Shown: one piece after another, positions 1-12,161 of the stretch
How the letters are laid out: every line of letters begins with the position of its first letter
How positions within the stretch are numbered: the stretch's first letter is position 1
DNA from: Pontederia crassipes
Taxonomy: Eukaryota > Streptophyta > Magnoliopsida > Commelinales > Pontederiaceae
Length of the DNA stretch: 64,000 nucleotides
Reading direction: 5' to 3'
Assembly: GCA_030549335.1 (NCBI GenBank)
Contig: CM060195.1
Location: forward strand, 31,004,874 to 31,068,873
Translations under genes and position numbers: made by a program
The notes under the pieces: model-generated
Database searches by the model: none
The model's input: the letters and a program-made list of their open reading frames with translations, nothing else
Told to the model about the DNA's origin: nothing

Positions 1-607
1 TTTGTACTTCTTACATATAATTATAATATTATTTTAAATTTATATAGTCTAATCTTTTGTTGCAGAAAATAAAATGATAAAAATACTAGTTTCAATTATT
101 TTTAAGTTTAAAAGTTTATGATATGTCATTGACATTACTTATCTACATGATGATGGTTGAATTAATATTTTTTAATAAAAATATGATAATATCTGTAATT
201 ACTTTAAAAATCTATTGCACAAACATAAAAGTTCAGACTAAATTTTAGAATAAAACTAAAATTTATATTTTTTATGTAAAAAATAACTAAATTTATTAAT
301 AAAACTAAATTTCGAACTTTTTTATACAATTTAACCAAACTTTCTCAATACACTTTTATTTTGTCATTTTAATCTGATTAAAGTTCCAATTCTATTCATG
401 ATAGGATAACATTGAAGTTAACTCTTGTTATCTAAAAAAAGTAAATGTAGTTTTTAAATAATTTAGAATATTTGTAAAAATTAGGAACATCATTATGATT
501 TAAACCACAATATGCATTATTCTAAAAAATTGTATATATACTTTATTATGTACGTACACTATGATTTAATAGTTCTTTACCCCTTGGATTTTAGTGCATC
601 ATTAAAC
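1..607. other. AT-rich intergenic DNA, nothing recognised
   Basis: Very AT-rich sequence with runs of A and T. Short open frames here have no recognisable similarity or coding character. No RNA gene or repeat boundary was seen before the CACTA-type terminus at 608. Confidence 0.6.
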
Positions 608-1455
608 CACTACAAGAAAAATGTTTGTTTCTCACGATTCAAATTGTCGCAAAATGAGAAAAATTCGTCGGAAAATACACTTTGCGACAAATTTTTCTGA
701 CGGGAATGATCCATCATAAAAATACTCATCGCAAATATTTTTCGATGATTCTATTATAGCCGTCAGAATTTTCCATGGTTCTGATCGTGGAAAAATATTT
801 TCCACAGGCGGAGCCATGGAAACGTTGCTCGAGCCGTAGGAACTTTTTTCACGGCTGGAGCTGTGGGAAGCTTCCATGGCTTGGACTGTGGGAAAATTTT
901 CCCACGGTTAGAGTCGTAAAAATTTCAAACGGCTTCGACTGTCGTAAAGTCATTTTTTAAAATAAAAAAATTGATCGCTCATGATCGAAATTGACCCGCG
1001 CGGAAGGAACTGGCCGCACACAATCAGAACTGCCCATGCATGGGTGGCAACTAGCCCGCGCGGACGAAACTGGCAGTGCACGAGCTGGATCCGCCTACGC
1101 GTGGCCGGATCCCTCTAGCGCGCGGTCGGATCCCTCTTGCGCGCGACCGATTGCACACGGGCGAATTAGCCTGTGAGCGGCCGGATCTGGCCGCGCACGT
1201 CGCCTGCGATAGAGAGAGGGAAGAAGGGAGGCCGCGCGCGTCATCGCGCCGATCGCCTGAAGGAGGGAGATGGTCAAGACGGTGAGGAAGAGAGATGATG
1301 GAGGAGAGTAGGAAATAGAGAGAGGAGAGAAAGAGGAGGTGAATAAAAAAAAGAGAAGTGGGAAAAGAAAAAAAAATAGACGGAGAGTTTGACGGGATTT
1401 TTGACTTTTTGATAGTTTAAATTGCAGGAAACGTTTTTCTGGTGAAAAAATTTTG
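608..1455 (+). mobile_element. CACTA-like non-autonomous DNA element, right end not clear
   Basis: It starts with the CACTA-type terminus CACTACAAGAAAAATG. Next come short scattered copies of the GACGG/CCGTC motif (about 650-960), then a GC-rich core (about 985-1260) with repeated GGATCC and GCGCG words, a GA-rich stretch (1260-1380) and a short arm with GACGGG. The same order (GACGG arm, GC-rich core, GA-rich stretch, GACGG arm) is seen in the complete element at 26470-29042, so I read this as a short relative. The right terminus TAGTG is not visible, so the end coordinate is approximate and the element may be truncated. No transposase is encoded. Confidence 0.6.
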
Positions 1456-2450
1456 CTCCAAATTATTAGTATGTTAATTACAAACGGATCAAATATATTT
1501 AATTAAATTATATGTGTTCGTATGCACTTAAGTACTTTTGAGTAAAAAATGTTTCTTAATTTTTTTTCATTTCCAAAGAAAAACAACAACATCAATAAAT
1601 AAATTTAAATAATAATAATAAAAGTGATAAACTTAGTAAGAAATTAAAAAAAATGTTAAATAAAATTACACTAAACAACTTTTCAACTTATGTATTCATG
1701 CGTGGAAGGATTTGTTACATAACAAGGAGAGAGAAAAAAGATAATCTGGAGAATGAGTTTTTTTTAATAAAGGATTTGTCCGAAATTTTCTTATATACCA
1801 GCCAAATCAAAACATCTTCACCTTTCAATATTTTTTGTGGATTTTTGAAATTTTATCTTCTAATAAACCTTAATAAGTTTAAAATTTTTGGCATTAATTT
1901 TTTTTATTAACATCATGATTAATTTTTTATAAATTACATGTTGACTTTTTTTTTATATCACATTGTATTTTTTACCAATCATAAAATATCATATATTAAA
2001 AATGTATAAAATAAAGATAATGTTATTTTATATTTCATAATGATGACATTTTAAAAGGTTATAATTAGTTCCGCTTTTCTTAAAGAAAACATCGTGTTGA
2101 TTTTTCACGTGCATAAGATCCTTTTCCAAAATAAAAAACTTATTTAGTTTATGAAAAAAGGCACAATTCAAGGTAGAGTTTGTTTTAATATTTCTTTTTT
2201 AAAGTATATTGATTTATAGCTATGTTAAGTCAGTTATCTAACTTCACAGATTTCAACATCATGGAAACTGGATTTTACCTATGAAATTATATTTTTTATC
2301 TGTCGTAAAAATATTACCTATTTAATTTAATAAATAGAAAGGTGTATAACTCAGTGAACCTTGACTTCTAATATTTATGCAATGATTATAAAAAGAACAT
2401 ATATTTATTTCCATTTTATTCTTAATGAAATTATCATTTTAATTTGTCAT
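1456..2450. other. AT-rich intergenic DNA
   Basis: Nothing recognisable: poly-A and poly-T rich, no terminal repeats, no credible coding frame. Confidence 0.55.
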
Positions 2451-2884
2451 ATTAAATTAAATATCATTAAAGTACAATTTAGTGGGACTTTATTTTTATA
2501 TTTTTTAAAGTATAACGCATGTGATCTTTTTTATTTAAGTCAATAATATTCTAATTCTTCATGTAACATGACATTTTGATATACATTCATGTGCTAGTAG
2601 CTCTCAACATTAAAGACCTCCCATAAATTAATTAATAGCGCTTGACAAATTTGAAATTAAAGTGAATGAATTACATTAAATATCATTAAAGTACCATTTA
2701 GTGGGACTTTATTTTTATATTTTTTAAAGTATAACGCATGTGATCTTTTTTATTTAAATCAATAATGTTCTAATTCTTCATGTAACATGACATTTTGATA
2801 TACACTCATGTGCTAGTAGCTCTCAACATTAAAGATCTCCCATAAATTAATAGCACTTGACAAATTTGTCATTAAAGTGAATGA
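2451..2884. repeat. Direct tandem duplication, two units of about 219 bp
   Basis: Two adjacent copies (about 2451-2669 and 2670-2884) are nearly identical. Each contains the words GTGGGACTTTATTTTTATA, TATAACGCATGTGATC and GTGCTAGTAGCTCTCAAC in the same order, and each ends with AAAGTGAATGA. Differences are a few substitutions and a 4-bp length change in an ATTA run. No coding potential. Confidence 0.85.
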
Positions 2885-3660
2885 ACGATAAATATGTATT
2901 ATCACTTTAAAAATCAAATTTGGGGCTATTAGCAAAAGCGAACGGTTCATACAATTATTCCTTTTTGGATTCCAGAGGTTAATTTTTTAAAACATCCAAT
3001 TAATCATGTTATGTTTTTTCAACACAAAAATATTAAGGTGTTATTTAAATTTACATTTAAAATAAGATAATTTATTCGTTTATTACTGATTTCGAAACAA
3101 CTATTAAACAGGTAGATCAGGAACCCTGTGATATATTTTACTTTATATTTGATGATTAATTTCATGTATTTGGATATAAACTGATTTCAAGCTGAATCAC
3201 TATAAACGAAGAAAACCAGGGGAAAATTCCACTCATTTTCTCGTTAAACATATGGCAAACTTTAAAAAAAGGAGAATAAACAAAAAAATAAAAAAAAACT
3301 TATTTACCATAAAGATAGAATACGAAAGAGTCCAGAACGCAGACAGTTCTGTAATAAAGTCACTGCAATTGGAACCAAATTCCCATGCCAGATCTTATCC
3401 AAAAAAAAATTCTGATTCAGGTTCCTTAGTGATTTCTGTACATTTACTATCCCGGATTTAGATAACGATATGATTTAGATATGAGCCACGTAATTAAGAT
3501 TAGATTGACCAGCCGTGGTAAAAGATCCGTGATGGATATTATATGACATGACCAGTCGTATGGCATATCATCATGGCAGTCGCATAAAAGAGTGATATTT
3601 CCTTTTGCTGTTTCTTCAAAATTTTTGGTTTGGGTGCTTCTGGAGAGATTCTTGGCAGGA
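2885..3660. other. Intergenic DNA upstream of alpha-galactosidase gene 1
   Basis: AT-rich until about 3470 and then more balanced, as expected for the proximal promoter. No repeat or gene recognised. Confidence 0.5.
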
Positions 3661-3668
3661 TTTGCGCC

Positions 3669-3676
3669 TATATATT
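3669..3676 (+). promoter_or_regulatory. Probable TATA box of gene 1
   Basis: TATATATT lies about 90 bp upstream of the ATG at 3766, a normal distance for a plant core promoter with a short leader. Confidence 0.6.
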
Positions 3677-3765
3677 GAATCCAGTCCCAGGCCTCCGGCA
3701 CTCCAAGAGGCACTTAAACTCATAGATTAGAAACATACAAAAGAGAAGATTTGGTTTGGACGTCG

Positions 3766-6700
3766 ATGGAGGACAAGTACAAAGTGGTGGTGCGTGCAGT
3801 TTTATTGTTGTTGCTGTGTGTCAGCAGCACCTGCAACAGAGCCGAAGCCAGGCCAGTTGTGAAGCTGGACAGCAGGAGGAGTTTGCTTGCTAATGGGCTT
3901 GCTGCGACTCCTCCCATGGGGTACTGTGTTTTTTTTTCTGATGCAACTCAGATGTTGGAGTGCATCTCATCTTGGTTTTTTTTTTCAGTGTTTACTCGTA
4001 GTTTTCAGAATTCAGATTTAAGTCACTCGTTTGATTGCCTTGGTCTTGCTGTTTCCTTCATTTGTCCCTTTTCTTCCTTGTTCGTCCGTTGCTCCTGGAT
4101 TAATGATTGCACTGTTCGATCGATTTGTGTAACTGTTTCCTATGCAAATGCAGATGGAATAGTTGGAATCATTTTGCATGCAATATAAGCGAGGACATGA
4201 TCAGAGAAACAGGTAACCCTTGTTTTAACTTTTAAGCGGTTCCACTGTTGATGCAGAAATGCACTCTTTGCTGACGAGTAAAAAATTTTGTAACAGCTTA
4301 TGCTCTCGTGTCCACTGGTCTAGCGAAACTCGGGTATAAATATGTCAACATCGGTAAGCCTCTGCATTGTTGCATGTATGTCACAATTGTTCTCTGCAAC
4401 TATCTCGTATCATCGATCATTGCAAGCTGATGGAGATCTCGGTTTCATGAATGTGCAGATGACTGCTGGGCCGAGCTACATCGAGATTCTCAGGTTCGTA
4501 TTCTTTTTGTCCCTTTTGATTGTTCTATTAGAAGCTTGGCTGATCCAAAGAAGTTGGAAATCCCTTACCTCTTTTAATTATGTGTATAGAGTATGTTTGA
4601 AAAAAAAGAAAAAGAAAAAGAAAAAGAAAAAGAAAAAGAAAAGAAGGCTATTAAGTCAGATATTTTCTCATCCTCTCATACTTTTTCAAGTTTTCTCTCA
4701 TCTCAGTATGTTGATATCGTTTAAACCAATGTTTTACCAATGAGGTTGATGCTAATATCGTGTGTTTGATTAGCAAGAGGTGGAAACTTTGGCACATTTG
4801 AGAAGCAAGATTTTAACCTCAGCACATTTTCTTCTGAAACTGGCATACAGGGTTATCTAGTTCCTAGAAGGACAACATTCCCATCAGGAATCAAAGCTCT
4901 TGCTGATTATGTCCACAGCAAGGGGCTTAAGCTTGGAATCTATTCGGATGCTGGGTAAGTGGGATTCATCTACTTAATTTGTTTTTATCATTCCCGTCAA
5001 TGTATCGAAGCTCTTTCATCAGATCTTGTGGCCTAATGCATATAAAATATATTAATGACAGGCTAATTTGAAGATGTTTAATTAACTTGTAGGCACCAAA
5101 CGTGCAGCAAGACTATGCCGGGTTCACTTGGTTATGAGCAGAAAGATGCAGACACATTTGCTTCATGGGTACAATTGGACACATAATTTTGAGCTTTATC
5201 TTTGGACAATTTGCTTTCGATTATGATATGCAATTCATACTACAACAAACAATAACAAAGCCTTATCCCACTAGGTGGGGTCGGCTACATGGATCATACG
5301 ATGTCAATATTCGTTGATCCATGTTCATAAGATTCGACAGGGTTTTACGCTGACTGTCGGGGCTTAACACAACCCTCCTCCTTTATCCGGGCTTGGGACC
5401 GGCTATAAAACATAGGCGGAGTTATGCAATTCATACTAATAAACTGAAAATTCGATCCTTAATCTGATGCTGAAAAATGCATGATAATTACTTGTAAGGT
5501 GTTACGATTCTGAAAAAAAAAAGGCTCCTCTTATCCAGGGTATTGATTACTTGAAGTACGATAACTGTAACAATGGAGATAGAAAGCCTATTGAGAGGTA
5601 GCTTGCTTGGTAGTACTTTTTTTCATCATTTTACTTAATGATCGTTCTTTCAATATTCATAAAATTCATCTCTACTAAAGAGGTCTCAAAAACTTAACAC
5701 CTGTGCATGATGCAGATACCCGGTGATGACACGAGCTATAATGGCAACCGGTCGGTCAATCTTCTTCTCACTCTGTGAATGGTGAGTTGGATGACTTCTT
5801 TAATTTATAATCTTATTGATATCTTTTCTAAAGCAACCTTCCTGAATGTGTGATTCACAGGGGTGACATGCACCCAGCCCTCTGGGGATCCGAGGTTGGA
5901 AATAGTTGGAGAACTACTAATGACATACAGGATTCATGGGAAAGGCATGATTGGCCATACTGTTTGAACTGACTAATGCCTTCCTATACTTCCTCTGACC
6001 CAGAATTTTGTTCTTGTTGCAGCATGGTCTCAAGGGCTGATCAAAATGAAGTGTACGCTCAGTATGCGCGGCCGGGAGGTTGGAATGGTCAGTTATCCAC
6101 TTCAGGATATTTTCTGTATTAAGAGTATTCAACTTGCCTGTTCTTGACAACAAAATAAAAACATCAGCCTCCAGGATTATGTCCTGTGCTTTTGCTTTAG
6201 TAGTTGCAATTGAAAATTATAATGTACAGAAGAAAGCAGCAGTGTGGATGTTGGATTAACTTTCTTTTTGTCAGGAAATTAGATGTTCATCTTTAAGCAT
6301 TTTAACTGATTCAGCATGTTGATATGTGTTATCAGATCCTGATATGCTTGAAGTAGGCAATGGTGGAATGTCTAAAAATGAGTATATTGTCCACTTCAGC
6401 ATCTGGGCAATTTCCAAGGTGATGAAACTTCTGTTGCCTGACCCCAGGGCCCAGGCAACAAATTATGAATTTCATTTCAAACTATTGAGCATGATTCATG
6501 CATTCCAGCAAAAAATTGTATGTTTGTGTCAGATTTTGGATAACTTAAATATTAATAGTGTTCCTAGTTTCATTCTAACATTCCACGGTTATTTGATGAC
6601 TTGCTTTCTTATTTAGTTGATGCAAATAAGAAACAAAACAGAGAGCTTAAGAAAATAACATGTCAGAGAAAAGAAAACTCTAAACAATTGTTAAGCTAAG

Positions 6701-7962
6701 ATCTTCGAAAAGTTATTACAGAAGATATGTTCTACTTCTATGCTATCATGATGAATAATGATCCCTCCATCAGATTTCCATGATCTTGATTCATTTGGCA
6801 TCCCCCAAAAATGCTTTTATATCCTACTAATCCAATGATAGTGTTACTTCTAGGCTCCCCTTCTTATTGGTTGTGATGTGCGTAATATGACAAAGGAGAC
6901 CAAAAACATTCTTGGCAACAAAGAAGTCATTGCTGTTAACCAAGGTAAGGCATCCATATAACTCTTGCCAAATCAATTTTAAATCCAGGGTCATGCTTTG
7001 AAGAAGGCAATAAGAATAGCCAGTAATAAACTTCTTTATTAAGTTGTGGTAAGAGCACTCCCTTCTGCCTACTGAAAAAGTCTGAAGTGTTCTTTGTCTT
7101 CTGTTATTTTTTAGAGGTTTCTACAGACCAGGGCACCTCCATATGATGAAACGCTTTTTCCTCTGCTGCAAATCTTTAACACGAACCGACCCTTTCTTTT
7201 TATCCAATGTGTTTATGCAGATCCACTTGGTGTTCAAGCAAAGAAAGTTAGAATGGAGGGAGATCTCGAGGTTACTTTTTCTCATTACATGGGCTTGATA
7301 ACTTGAATTTACCATTCATATGCCATTCGTTAAAACTGAAATTTTGCAGATATGGGCTGGACCACTCTCTGGATATAGGACAGTGATCGTGTTGTTGAAT
7401 CGCTCGCTGGTTTCTAACAAAATCACAACCCATTGGGATGATATTGGAATTCCTCTAAAGACTCATGTTCAAGCAAGGGATGTGTGGAAGGTATTGCTCT
7501 TTCATATTTGTGATTTGGTTCTTTCCTTTTTATTTTAAAGGAGTGTTCATGTATTACTCCTTACAGCATGGTGTACTTATAGTGATAAGTAGTGCAACAT
7601 AGCTACTTATAAAGTAGAAAGATTATGCCTTATAGATGTATAGTCCATCGCGACAAAATATTTTCTCTACGCAGTTTCAGCTAAAGATTCCAAGAAGCTA
7701 CTGCTGTTTTGAATTCCATGAGCAAATTAAAGATAACACTCTCTCCATTCATCACGTCTCTTATAATTGATCTCTAGTAAAAGATGGAAACCTGTTTGTA
7801 TTAAAAATGTTATTCTCAAATGCAACATCTGATATCATGCTAATACTTTTCTCCATTGGTTCACCACAGCACAAGACACTGAAGAAGAAGTTCGTGGACA
7901 AGATGACATTCACCATCGGCCCCCATTCTTGCCGGATGTTCATCTTGACCCCCCTATCTTGA
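3766..7962 (+). CDS. Alpha-galactosidase (GH27), tandem copy 1
   Basis: Fifteen exons join to an open frame of 405 codons: 3766-3920, 4154-4212, 4297-4353, 4459-4493, 4851-4954, 5093-5168, 5539-5597, 5716-5781, 5861-5944, 6023-6087, 6336-6418, 6854-6944, 7221-7270, 7350-7490, 7870-7962. The product would hydrolyse terminal alpha-1,6-galactose from oligosaccharides or galactomannan. The N-terminus has a basic start and a Leu-rich core ([11 protein letters not shown]), a likely signal peptide ending near the Ala at residue 28. Family motifs follow in order: TPPMGWNSWNHF, DDCW, GIYSDAG, YLKYDNC (nucleophile Asp), [17 protein letters not shown] (acid/base Asp), [11 protein letters not shown], then the C-terminal beta domain with VWAGPL-type IWAGPL. 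All catalytic residues known for rice and human GH27 enzymes are present. The start chosen is the first ATG; the in-frame codons before it are not ATG. Intron 9 has a GC donor. Intron 6 holds a retroposon. Confidence 0.96.
4599..4642. repeat. GAAAAA simple repeat in intron 4 of gene 1
   Basis: About seven tandem copies of a 6-bp A-rich unit with G, within the intron between exons 4 and 5. No functional reading is offered. Confidence 0.85.
5243..5423 (-). mobile_element. SINE-like retroposon in intron 6 of gene 1, perfect 15-bp target duplication
   Basis: A 181-bp insert flanked by identical 15-bp direct repeats ATGCAATTCATACTA at 5228-5242 and 5424-5438. On the minus strand it ends in GACCCCACCTAGTGGGATAA and a TTG-rich tail (left edge in plus coordinates), the tail shared with plant RTE-type LINEs and with Au-type SINEs. 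No tRNA-like B box is evident, so it could instead be a short LINE-derived retroposon. It lies wholly inside the intron and leaves the splice sites untouched. Confidence 0.85.
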
Positions 7963-8717
7963 TCAATATTTGGATGAAGGCACATATGAACGGAGATCAT
8001 AGTTCATAGTACAGCAATTGTACTCTCCCTTTAGTGGATGCATAATGTTTAGAGTTATTGTAGATAACTTGGATGAATGAACCAAGTCACCCAAGGTTGC
8101 TTTTGCTGAGTCATGAACATTACGTATGAAATATGAAGTTGCCATTAATGTGTCAATTCGCATCTTGTCATTTTCTGAACATAGCAGAAGGTCTTGACAC
8201 GTCCGGAGCAAAAAGCAAGTTTCAATTGCCGAATATGTGAAGACTCGGTTCATGGAGATGCTTGCCATCCAGTGACATACAGCTTTCATGGTCGAAAAAA
8301 ATTGACAGAGGCCTTACGTGGGATGGTTATGATGTGCCTTTCTGAAACCTCGAGTGATCACAGCCTTACGTCCAAGCTTTATCCCCAGTTCTCTTATCTG
8401 CACACGCCTGAATTATTCTGTTTCAGAAATGTGTGTTGGCGATGGCCTCTAGAAGTTTAGGTTTCACAATTCAAGACATGCTATGCCATAGGTCAACTTT
8501 ATCTCAATTTTCTAAAACCTGACATGGAAATCAGAACTCAGCTCAATGACACTTTACTTCTATAAAGATGCCTTTTTTCGACCGAAAAAAAGATCCCTTT
8601 TTTCAATTGTTTTTAATACAAAATTAATGACTTATTTACGGTACTTAAATAATTTCATATACGCTCAAGATCAGACCCTCGAGTCTCACGTAACAGGAGA
8701 GTTGGTTGTCACTGCAC
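7963..8717. other. Intergenic spacer between genes 1 and 2
   Basis: About 750 bp holding the presumed 3' untranslated region of gene 1 and the promoter of gene 2. Short open frames on both strands show no family similarity. No transposon termini seen. Confidence 0.6.
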
Positions 8718-8725
8718 TATATATA
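8718..8725 (+). promoter_or_regulatory. Probable TATA box of gene 2
   Basis: TATATATA lies 70 bp before the ATG at 8796 and is followed by a purine-rich GAGAGA leader. Confidence 0.65.
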
Positions 8726-8795
8726 GGGGACAGGGAGAAAGCGTTCTGATATCAACAGCTTGAGCGAGAGAAGGAAGAGAGAGAAAGAGTGAGAG

Positions 8796-11700
8796 ATGGA
8801 CAAGCAGTATCTTCCTCAGTTGCCATTGGTGGTGATACTCTGTTTGAGTGCTTGCATTGGCGTTGCTTCCAGGGCAAATCTGATTGCAAATGGCCTCGGC
8901 TTGACCCCTCCTATGGGGTAACAGTAACTCTCTTCAGTCCCTGTCATTTTAACGTAGGTTTTGCATTCAAAATGTAGCCTGTGCTTCGGATCTTCGATTA
9001 CTTCGGAGTCAAGAACATGCTTACATTCAATTGTTTCTGGCATGATCCTTGCATAAGACATTTATCACCGTTTCAAAATTTTTTTTTTCTATTTTTCAAA
9101 ATTCTGCGAGGTGAAGTTAAGATGATTGACCTGCCGATATCAAAGTCTCAACTTTTTACAAGGAAATTGGTTCTGTTGTTGGCAAGTTTATATGAGTTAT
9201 GTGTGAGATATTCTAGACTCACATTTATTGTCATGCAGATGGAATAGCTGGAATCGTTTCCAATGTGACATAAATGAGACATTGATCAAAGAAACTGGTA
9301 AAGAAACGCTGTCATTCTCAGCTTTGCTTTTATTTCTTTACTAGTGTTTTGACACAATTTCAATCTATCTTTATAGCTGATGCCATTGTGTCGAGTGGGC
9401 TCGCAAAGCTCGGGTACCAATATGTGAATCTAGGTATGCACCATCTGATGAACTGCTCCTTCTCAATGTAAACCAATTGACCCAAATTCTGTACTGTCAA
9501 AATGACTCAGATGATTGCTGGGCGGAGTACAATCGCACTGCAAAGGTTCAGTCATAATAGTCTCCTTTTTCCCTGATTAATATTTCTATATTCAGAAACA
9601 GTATATTTGGATTAATGTGATGCGAGGTCCTACTAAGAAAAAGTGTGCTAAAACAGGGTGAATTAGTAGGTAAAAGATCAACCTTTCCGTCAGGAATAAA
9701 AGCACTTGCAGATTATGTCCACAGCAGAGGGCTCAAGCTGGGAATTTACTCCAGTGCAGGGTACGCGTTTTACTCTAAGTATTACATTTATAATATATAT
9801 TCAGTAAACCTTATTCGGAAGTTGGATGATCATCAAAGTTTTATTTATTCAATCTTTCAGATATCGTACGTGTAGCAATCGCATGCCAGGATCACTTGGT
9901 TATGAGGACAAGGATGCAAAAACTTTCGCATCATGGGTAAGAAGTGCAAACAAACTTAAATAAGCTGCTGGAACTATATCTGATATTAAAAAAAATCAAC
10001 TGATGATGCAATGTTCTGCAGGGCATTGACTATTTGAAGTATGATAACTGCTACAATGGAGGTATAAACGAAACAGAGTATGATAGCTGCTCTATAGATT
10101 TGCGGGTTTGATTTGCTCCAATGATCACATTTCTTGATAGGTTTCTGAAGGGACTTCGGTCATATCTATACATCTTTTTTCCGCATTTCTGATCTGATAT
10201 AGGTACCCGGAAATGTCTCGAGCACTACAGAAATGTGGCCGACTGATCTTTTATAATCTCTGTGCATGGTAAATGAAGTTTACTATCAAGTTTAATTTTA
10301 ACCACTCTTGAGTGAAGTTTACTACCAAGTTTAGTTACTGATGAAGATGAGCATCTGTTAAACTCTAGGGGGCATGCAGGTGTAGCTAAATGGGGTTTCA
10401 AGTTTGGAAATAGCTGGAGAACCACCACAGACATCAAAGACAACTGGACTAGGTGAAATTTTCCTATTCCACTGTTCACCAAATTGTTCAGCAGAGGCAG
10501 ATTTCCATCTGCCAATGAAGAGCCTATCTATAATATTTTCTTCTAAAGTGCATTCATTGACGAGATATCTTTTATTTTTTTCCTCTCTTACAGTATAATT
10601 TCAAATGCCGACGAAAACGAAGCATTTGCTGAATATGCCAGGCCTGGAGGATGGAATGGTTAGTCCTAATGAGGAATAAGCAGTTCTGTTTAATTCATTA
10701 TGATATGTGGTGCCTTGTGGATTGATAGTTGTGTGCTCTTTTACTATCTATTCCACCAGATCCAGACATGCTTGAAATAGGGAATGGAGGAATGACACAG
10801 AATGAGTACATAGTACATTTCAGCTTATGGGCTATCTCCAAGGTAATAATACAACGTTGCATGATATTTCAGGCTCCTAATGAAATTAAAATGAGCTTAT
10901 TGACAGCTTCTACTCCAACCATGGCAGGCTCCCCTTCTACTCGGTTGCGATATCAGGACGATGACAAAGAAGACCATGGATATCATAACTAATCAAGAGG
11001 TCATTGCCATCAATCAAGGTGAGGCACTGAGTGTGTCAATTGTCTAGTGTGACACACCAACTTGGTCATGCATGTGGCATATATATGAGGTTTCTCTCCT
11101 GTACATTTTACCACAAAGGGTGAAAAATTGTTCTTGAGAAGTGTAGTTCCAGCTTTATAGTATTTATTCCTTCTTTCTGGGATATGTACAGACCCCATTG
11201 GAGCCCAGGGTAAGAAAGTAAAGAAGGATGGAGATGTGGAGGTAGGACATGTGTTCAATGCATTTAAATTAAATGTACAAAGCCTGCAATTTTCTCGTAC
11301 CAAGAAAAAGATATATAACTGCATTACAAACTTCGCAGGTTTGGGCCGGACCACTTGGCGAAGGTAGAAGGGTAGTCCTCTTGTTGAACCGTAGCTCCAG
11401 TAGATCTCATCTTATCACAGCAACCTGGCATGATTTAGGACTTCCCCTAGACACAGTTGTGCAAGCAAGAAACGTGTGGGAGGTACTTGGACAAGCTTAT
11501 TCACATGTTATCCTATCCATATCTTTGGGTCTCCACAAGTCAATTTCTCTCCTTGGCACATCCGAGCTGTTTTGCCAAGTTTCAAAACGTATCAGACTTT
11601 TATTTGCACATCAGCACTCCAACTGCATCCTTAATTTCTTCTTCAATATTATTGTTTTACGTTAGCACGCAAGAAGACCTCTGGTCATGAATGGATTGTG

Positions 11701-11856
11701 ACAAAAGTCTGTGATTAATTAAGTTGATATCTTCCTGTTTCGTTTTTGCAGCATGAGACACTGAAGATGGGGTTGACCCAGAAACTGACAGCTAAAGTGG
11801 GTCCGCATTCCTGTAAGATGTTTGTGTTGAGACCTTTGCCAGGATCAGCAATTTGA
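8796..11856 (+). CDS. Alpha-galactosidase-like protein (GH27), tandem copy 2, altered substrate motif
   Basis: Fifteen exons give 398 codons: 8796-8917, 9239-9297, 9377-9433, 9511-9545, 9657-9760, 9861-9936, 10022-10077, 10203-10268, 10369-10452, 10594-10658, 10760-10842, 10928-11018, 11192-11241, 11339-11482, 11752-11856. Intron positions and phases match gene 1. A signal peptide is likely ([19 protein letters not shown]). DDCW, the nucleophile in LKYDNC, the acid/base Asp in SWRTTTDI and [11 protein letters not shown] are intact. Two family-typical residues are changed: GIYSDAG reads GIYSSAG, and CEWG reads CAWG. In human GH27 enzymes the residue aligned to this Glu (E203) helps select galactose over N-acetylgalactosamine, so substrate preference may differ. 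Exon 7 is one codon shorter than in gene 1 and uses the donor GTATGA after ACAGA. The frame has no stop codons, which argues for a maintained gene. Confidence 0.94.
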
Positions 11857-12161
11857 TCAGGATGCTGATGCCACTTGACAAATTCTCTTCCTATTGTTGC
11901 ACCCTGTGGATATAGATTAACAATTTGAGGTGGACTAGGAGTCTTCTTCTATCGGCATGGTCCTCCTTTTTGATTTCTCATGTCAAGTGCAGTTCCTTCC
12001 ACTCCATAAAGGATATAGAATTCATAATACTGTGCAGTTGCTTGTTACACAAATCATATATTTCCTACGGTATGAATTTTCACATTGATTGATGAAATCA
12101 CATTTCTGAAATTATTTTCCCTCCGCATTGGTGTAAATATCCTTGAGACATTTCTCCTGCA
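11857..12161 (+). other. 3' flank of gene 2 (first copy of a duplicated segment)
   Basis: The segment from about 11518 (within intron 14) to 12158 is repeated at 26244-26469 plus 29043-29460. It contains the last exon and the 3' untranslated region of gene 2, and stops where the CACTA-like terminus begins at 12162. Confidence 0.85.

Noticed and set aside
3751..4188. Reading the first exon of gene 1 as a 145-residue stand-alone protein starting at 3751
   Set aside because: 3751 is TTG, and the frame runs into intron 1. The exon joins at 3920 to the GH27 WNSW exon.
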